DNA from: Dillenia suffruticosa
Lineage: Eukaryota > Streptophyta > Magnoliopsida > Dilleniales > Dilleniaceae
Reading direction: 5' to 3'
DNA: 64,000 nucleotides
NCBI GenBank assembly: GCA_033439265.1
Contig: JAVTVX010000004.1
Span: 14,397,701 to 14,461,700 of the forward strand
Positions 57,477-64,000 of the stretch are shown here, piece after piece. How positions within the stretch are numbered: the first letter of the stretch is position 1; each line of letters begins with the position of its first letter. The translations under genes were made by a program, and so were the position numbers. The notes under the pieces are model-generated. The model did not search any database. It worked only from the letters and a program-made list of their open reading frames with translations, and had not been told where the DNA came from.

Positions 57477-59976
57477 TCTGACGACCTGCTATCTAGGCAT
57501 CGCACCCCTAGCAAAATGAGAGAAACATGCAAATACGGAAGCTATCAATCCAATTAAAATGCGACGTCTAAACTCGCGATAGTCGCACTCCCTGTGTGTG
57601 ATAACACGGAAGAGATTTAAATTAAAAAAAAATAAATCGTTTGTTCTTTCCAGATAAAAGCACAACAAAGTCTCCCTTATTTAGTGACTATTTAGCCATC
57701 TGGGGTTAACATGAAACCTGATAAGACATATAAATCATCTGTAATATCAACAAATGGCATTAATGGCTCTCTCAGCCATCCAACAACATACTACGAAAGA
57801 TAGTCTCAATATAAACCAAAACTATATATATAAAACTCTCATTAGCCTCCAATATTCATTTACATTTAAAATGTACTCATATAAATCCAAAGGAAATACA
57901 AAATTATCATGCCGTAATGGTATAATAGGTCCGAAAAGAGTAGGGAATAAAATCCCTTGACTCAAAGGTCTCTACCCTATGATTCCCTCACATTTCCCTC
58001 ATTGCCTACAAACAAGGATATCGGGGTCAGTATAAGCTAAGCAATTACACGGGGAACCAATGGCATGCATAGCAATAAAATAGGGACCAAGATATCAACA
58101 TCTTCATAAAGTAATATAAACATGCAGATAGGGCCAAAAATGCACATTATCACCAACATTCTCACAAAAACAACCATAGTAGTGACTTTTGGAGCCATCA
58201 TTATTTTTCATATTCACTGTTTCATTCTACTTAATAATTAAAGAAAAGTATAGAACGTCGAACCAAGCTAGTGTATGAGGGTCTGGAAGAGCAAGCCAAA
58301 ATTTGGTATTCTTAAATGGAATATAGGTCTCTTTAGGTTAGACATCTCAAACACTTCACTTGCTTCTAATTCCACTCTCGTAGGGAGAAGAGATATACCT
58401 ATAGTTCCTTAAGTTTCGCCCATAGGCTTCACAAAGCTTTCGGAACCCCATATACCAACTCTACTCCTTAAGCTTCGCCCATAGGCTTCGCAAAGCTTTC
58501 GAAGTCATCATCGTAGTATCACTTTCTCTTCATAATACTTCATATTCACATGAGTGATAATCACAAAGATTCCAATTCATCACAAGGATCATATATAATT
58601 TGGGCAGTTATAGAAAAACTATCATAACTTCTTCTGCAAACCTTAGATTGAGGTGACTCTAGTGGCCATTTAAAGATAAAATATAGAGCTACAGTGTTTA
58701 TGTTCAGAGGTTAGCCTAATTCAGCATAGAAGGCAGCCAACAATCAAGACAAAGTTCAACATAGAATCAAACAGAAACAGGGCTTTTTTGTAGAAAATGT
58801 GACATTTTAAAAATTCACCAAAAATTCATTTCTCAATGAAACCTTTTGAAATATATGTCATTTTAAAGCTATGGAAGTGTCGTTTCTTACAAAGAAAACC
58901 CCATTCAATTTACAGTTGTATAGAGAACGATATTTGACAAGGAACAGAGCATAGTCGTGCCGCGAACAGAATAATTTTTCTGCAGAGAACATACTATTTC
59001 AAAAATTCACCAAAAATTCAATTCTCCTTGAAAATCTTTGAATCGTATGTCATTTTAAATCTACAGCAGTCTATTTTCATTAGGAGAAAATCTTACTCAA
59101 TTTGTAGTTATACAGGAAAAGATATTGATAAACAATAGGGTATAGTCAAGTTGTCCAGCATACCAATTTTCTATGGTTTCATGCAAGAACGGGATTCTCT
59201 CTTCCCTAATTCATTTTCTCTATATTCCAACTATACAATTACATCAAAATATGTTCTACAGGATTATTAAGCATCAATTCAACAAACACATGCAAGGTAC
59301 TTGTCTCAAACTTGCATTTCTTCCCTTGAGTTTTCCTTCCTTTCCTCTCCAAGCTTTCTTTGGATTTCCAACTTATTCTCTAGGTGTTCTACACTTGTTT
59401 TCACTTCCCAAACGCTAGGGTTAACACATGTACGGATGGAGGTATGTTATTTCAATTTTAAAGGGTTGTTTTAATGGAGATTTTGGTAGATTTTTGGAGG
59501 AGAATGATGCAGGCCCAAAATGAACGTTGAAGGAGATAATTGTTTTGTCTAAGCCTATTCCTCTACCCCTTTCCATCCACCTATGTGCTATATGGGGTCC
59601 AAGCATTATGATGTGTCAAAGGTATAGATGCCCCGTGTTACGTAATAGTGTGCCAAGGTGTCTTTTCTTTTTTTTCTTTATTTTTTTTTTTAATTCCATT
59701 TCCATTTCCATTTTTTTTCTTTTGTGGGTCCCACATAGAACCCTAATTCTGTTCCTTTGTTGCTAATTATTTCTCAAGCCAATATGTTCCATAATCTATG
59801 CTAATTTTAACACATCTGACATCTACTTAAAATCATAGACATAAAGATCAAAACATACATCTAAAATTACAACCCATCTAATTTATCATAATGTGATGCA
59901 TACAAATTTAGGCGTGATAAGTAAAAAAGTAAACGAAAATGTATGTCTTATTGTTTTCTAAGATTTGGATCTTACA
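57477..59976 (-). repeat. 5' LTR of the chromovirus
   Basis: 2500 bases, collinear with 50015-52528. Begins TCTGACGACC (TG mutated to TC) and ends GGATCTTACA. It carries two copies of the GCTTCGCCCATAGGCTTC unit (58407-58440 and 58470-58500), where the partner LTR has one. Confidence 0.93.
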
Positions 59977-59981
59977 TATTG

Positions 59982-60960
59982 TCACTAAGTCATAACTCCC
60001 ACTAAATTGCTTATTACTTTAAAATATTGCAAAATCTGTTCAATCAAATTTCTCCTTAAACTGTGAAAGTACATACCACAAAGTCTATTTTTACTATAGA
60101 AATAGATACATGATTTTGTTTCTTACTACTCCATGAGATAGCGCTATCATTGAATAAGCAAACATAACCAAAGGTAGATTTTTTTTCATCTAAATATCTT
60201 GCCAATCACTATATGTGACTCTTGAGATAATTTTAATAATCTTTCGGAATGATCTTTATGGGTTTTAATTCCTAATCTGTCTTAACTCATTTCCTTCATC
60301 TCAAAATTGGAACACAACCATTTCAAGATATGAAAGACATACTTCTTATCATTTGTGACTAACAATATAACCTCAATATATATGGATAGAATTACAAAGT
60401 TGTCATCAGATATCTCAACATGAGCACAATGATCTTCGTCCATTATGATGAAATCGTAAGAGTTCACACTTTTGTGAAATCTTAAATACCTATTGTCTAG
60501 AAAACTGTTTAACACAATAAATTGATCTACTCAATTAAATATTATGTTTTTCTAGTCTTAATGACAAAACTCTCTGGTTATGCCATATAGACTTCTTCCT
60601 CAAGTTCTCAACTAAGAAAGTCAATCTTCACGTCCATCTAACATAATTATAAATCCAAATTGGCCACTATTGCCAACAATAAGCTAAATGAGGTAAATCT
60701 CACGACAGTGAAAAGGTTTTCTCATAATCAAACACCCTTTTAGAGAGAGTAACCTCTTATCACCAATTGAGTCTTTTGCCTCTCAATGGATCCATCTACC
60801 CTACACTAGATTTTGAGAACCTACTTGTTTCCAATAACCTTGTACCCCAATAAAAGTTCAATCAATTTCAATGTATGGTTACAACTCAATGACTCTAATT
60901 CTTCTTCTTCCATTGTTTTTATCCACACATCCTTGGCAGGACTAGAAGGAACCTAATCTA
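59982..60960 (-). pseudogene. Copia E reverse transcriptase and RNase H, internally deleted
   Basis: RT at 60515-60282 reads SFLDNRYLRFHKSVNSYDFIIMDEDHCAHVEISDDNFVILSIYIEVILLVTNDKK; the YVDD site reads YIEV. FEMKEMS follows, then LGIKTHKDHSERLLKLSQESHIVIGKIF near 60200-60260. It jumps almost directly to a KKIYLWLCLFNDSAISWSSKKQNHVSIS block (60110-60190), so over 100 codons between RT and the RNase H start are missing. 60560-60860 holds the N-terminal RT part with stops. Confidence 0.8.
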
Positions 60961-61900
60961 TGTTTTAGGCACTTCTTCATTTTCTAAAGAAACAATAAAT
61001 ACATGCCATTTATTCTCAAAATAACAATTGGGTACCGCTTTTCTAACACTTTTATGAGTTTGTGACTTAGTTGGATCAATAAAATTTAAATCCCTCCTTC
61101 TAGGATCAATATCATTCCAATGATCCAGTATGGATAGAGCCATCCTTTGAATTAACTAATTAAAATAAAAACTCTATGTCCTTCACATTATCTTTGCTAG
61201 GAAATGCATTCTCCAAAAAAAAATGTGACATCCGTAATCCAATCTCTACTACAGTATCATTTTCTCATTGACCAATGAACACTTAACTTTTAAACTGGTG
61301 TGAATATCTTATAAAGATACTCTTACTTTCATGGAGACTCAATTTTCAAAATATATTGGAAATCTTAACTATAGACGACCGATCCCCAAGGTCTGAGATT
61401 ACTTAGACTTATCTTTCTACCAATCTAAAGTCCGTATAATGTCAATGGTACTGAGTTTGAAGACACTTTGTTCAAAATATAACCCGCAATTAACAAGACA
61501 TCTTCCCAAAAGGAAATTGACAAGTTAATTTGCACCATCTTGGATCTTGTCATATCCAACAATATTCTATTCCTTCTTACTACAATACTACTTTGCTGAG
61601 ATGTTTAAGAAATGCTTAAATATCAGATTATACTTCTTTTATTACACAGATCCGTAATCCGATCTGATAGATATTCATGTCATCTATCCATTCGATTTTC
61701 TAGCTCGCTCAAATAACGCCTTAAACACTTAAGTGTTTCAGACTTACGAGAAATCAAATAGACATGACCAAATCGCGTGAAGTCATCTATGAACATAATG
61801 AAATATAAAATTCTATGTCTTCTTCCCTCCATACTTATTGAACCACAAATGTTCGAATAGGCAAACAGCAATGGAATTCAACCCAAATGGCTTTTTCAAA
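60961..61900 (-). pseudogene. Copia E integrase
   Basis: 61871-61680 reads NICGSISMEGRRHRILYFIMFIDDFTRFGHVYLISRKSETLKCLRRYLSELENRMDR, the integrase core around the first Asp (here NICGS replaces the usual D-x-CG). Further down to about 61450 are core and post-core pieces with stops. 60958-61143 (RRRDLNFIDPTKSQTHKSVRK) lies in the linker before RT. Confidence 0.8.
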
Positions 61901-62940
61901 TGGTTTGCTCATCATTTTGCAAACATAACAATATTCAACTTAATAGTTAAACATTCATCCATTATATTGCAAAATTATAAAACCATTTACAAATTGTTCA
62001 GAAACAATACATATCATTCAAATATAAATTCACATTGTCTTTCTGAAAGTTCAAAACATATCCAAGTTCCAGAAGAGCAAGAACTATTAAGTTTTGTCAA
62101 ATTTTTGGTACATATAAAACATCATGCAGAATGGGAGCTCAATCACTTAGTAACTTCAATTTACAAGTGCTAACTCCTCTAAACTTCATTCTTGCATTGT
62201 TCTACACATAAAACCATCTCTTACCAAAAGATACTCGACGAAAGTTCACAAATGTCTTTCAATCTATTCTTATTTTTAGAGTTATTCTTTTGTGATCTTT
62301 CTGCATTCTCCTTTCGTCTCTTGCTTTCGTTCTAGCTCCTTTCACACTTAGAGTTTGAAACTCTCTTGGAACCAGACTCTATAACGAAAGTATCAGCTGT
62401 AGATCTTACAGCACTAAGCTGCTCATCCTCAAGGTTAACGTGATGAGCAACATTTGAGAAAATCTTCACACTATCATTGTGAGTCAAACTGACTTTCAGG
62501 TGATCCCGCTTGTAGGAAGGGATCGGATCAAGGTTTGAACTTTTTTTTTATCGGAGAGTACATGTCCAGCTGACTACTACTATCTAATCATGTTAGATAT
62601 GACCCTTAAATACTATTTGATACTGTGACAATATCACTTTTCATAGGTATCAAACATTATGGTCATTTGTTTAAGACGAGTTACTGGTACCTCCAAGTTT
62701 TACCATGAGGTACATCCAGATGTCATGAGCAGTTGCATATTGTTCATACTTGGGTATCATGTCATCAATCACAAAGCTAACCAGGCTTGCACCAAAAATA
62801 GAATTTATCATTTTCCATGCCTGGTAAAGCTCTTGTTCTCGTCTCTACAGAGCAGCATTGCCTACACCAAGGTCCTCCATGATATGTTTGATACCTTCCA
62901 AGGTATCATATTCTTTTAGCACATATCAAATTTTATGGTG
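61901..62940 (-). pseudogene. Copia E gag, protease and pre-integrase
   Basis: Near 62500-62300 the minus strand reads SVTHNDSVKIFSNVAHHVNLEDEQLSAVRSTADTFVIESGSKRVS followed by a Lys/Arg-rich nucleocapsid-like stretch, a good match to copia Gag. The pre-integrase tail KMMSKPFEKAIWVEF is at about 61870-61920. A zinc knuckle and protease site were not found between them, and the distance is short, so a deletion is likely. Confidence 0.65.
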
Positions 62941-64000
62941 TCATATCTCATGATTGTCGCTATTCAATTTATCATCTCTATTCAAGTCCCTAATAATGAA
63001 TTTCGATACTATGATTTGGTTTTCTAAGAGGGTGGACACTAATACTCATATTATACACATAATTTTGTATTTCAAAAATTAACATTCATGATAAGTCAAC
63101 ATTAGAAAGTTCACTAATGCATCATCATCATAAATTTAATTTGAAACTACAAAATTCAATAACTTTTAAGTGAGAATTACTCAAATTTTGTCAATCAAAA
63201 AACCTCCCACTTAAATATACAAAGTGTTTAAATAATATTACAATTTTGGATTAGAATTACTCAAATTCTATCAATCCAAAATTTTCATTTAAATACATAA
63301 AATATTTAAATACCCTAGTTTTCTTTTGCATGCATGATCATATAAAAAATAACAAATATTTTCAATCATATTTTCAATAGAAATTTTATATACAAAAAAA
63401 AAACTTAAAAAAAGTTTCTGACATATGATCATATTTCAAAAAACAATCATAGTGTGCAAAAGAAAACATGCAAATTCATTATTTCAATTCACAATATGTC
63501 CATTCGAGTAAACGTATTCACCATCCCCTTGGATTGTATATTCCTAGGAGGAAAATCTCTTTATAGCACGTGAGCCAATGCTATTCATACTATGGGATAA
63601 TTTTTTTTTCATTTGGATCTCTAGATTCTTGACCTCCATATTTCTATTAATATAGGTCTTACATTGTCAAAAATCATATTTCTTCTCTCGACATTCATTT
63701 TATCAACTACACTAACCTAAAAAGGAGTTAGAAAATTTCTTAAGATGTATATATCATTCTTTTGAAAAGAATGATCTAATTTAAGAAGTTCCAAAAAGGA
63801 AAATATGGGATGAGTTCATCTTATAAATAAATATTTTATTCAATTTTATCATACACTCTAAATTTCTTAATACTCTAACTCTCACCCAGAGACGACATTC
63901 CGTCTGAATTCACCATTACTCTTAAAAATGGGAACAATATTAGATTGGACACCAAGCCAACTATAATATTGTAATAAATATCATAGTATTTATTTTTAAT
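62941..64000 (-). other. Probable leader of copia E, to the window edge
   Basis: AT-rich with no clear frame, primer site or LTR before the window ends. It should contain the 5' leader of copia E; the 5' LTR presumably lies beyond 64000. Confidence 0.4.

Larger units (their letters stand above)
50010..59981 (-). mobile_element. Tekay-like chromovirus, complete structure, target duplication TATTG
   Basis: Element 50015-59976 (9962 bases) flanked by TATTG at 50010-50014 and 59977-59981, inserted in copia E. It has LTRs of 2514 and 2500 bases, a primer site, a purine tract, and gag, protease, RT, RNase H, integrase and a chromodomain-like tail in Ty3/gypsy order on the minus strand. The LTRs are diverged and the frames broken, so it is old and inactive. 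Confidence 0.95.

Overview
The window looks like repeat-rich, AT-rich nuclear DNA of a flowering plant, probably intergenic or pericentromeric heterochromatin. Three things point there. The LTR retrotransposons belong to plant lineages: an Athila-like Ty3/gypsy element, Tekay-like chromoviruses, a SIRE/Maximus-like Ty1/copia element and three other Ty1/copia elements. Their primer sites mostly fit plant initiator tRNA-Met (TGGTATCAGAGC type), with a tRNA-Asp type in the Athila-like element. A block of scrambled plastid-like DNA (16S rRNA, psbH and accD pieces) also sits inside one LTR. I found no intact host gene, tRNA gene or working rRNA gene. Every retroelement frame I read carries stops, frameshifts or damaged catalytic residues.

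Layout. 1-302: chromovirus integrase scrap (minus). 303-2853: Tekay-type LTR (plus orientation). 2854-7334: Athila-like gypsy element (minus), cut inside reverse transcriptase. 7335-12975: Ty1/copia element F (minus); the Athila LTR abuts its left LTR. 12986-14312: unassigned DNA with a CACTA-like subterminal repeat field. 14318-21987: Ty1/copia element B (minus), with both LTRs and target duplication CTAGA. 21993-27175: AT-rich DNA with tandem repeats. 27176-28880: truncated Tekay-type LTR. 28881-29105: tail of an old SIRE LTR. 29106-43917: 14.8-kb SIRE-like element (plus) with target duplication CCACT, split in reverse transcriptase by a 3.1-kb solo LTR (34961-38101). 43918-48113: remainder of the old SIRE LTR, then a Tekay-type primer site and LTR interrupted by the plastid mosaic (45416-46994). 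48114-64000: Ty1/copia element E (minus, right end outside the window), split in its RNase H region by a structurally complete 9.96-kb chromovirus (50015-59976, minus, target duplication TATTG).

The insertions give a relative history: copia E predates the chromovirus inside it, the old SIRE LTR predates the SIRE element inside it, and that element predates the solo LTR in its reverse transcriptase. The observations most worth following are: a dense array of about 40 copies per LTR of a short motif centred on TCGACC in the SIRE-like LTRs, decayed mostly at its CpG and present again upstream of an extra gene after pol; that extra gene itself; protein-level repeats in the integrase-to-RT linker of copia B; and the plastid mosaic. 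All boundaries and domain calls were read by eye, without database searches.
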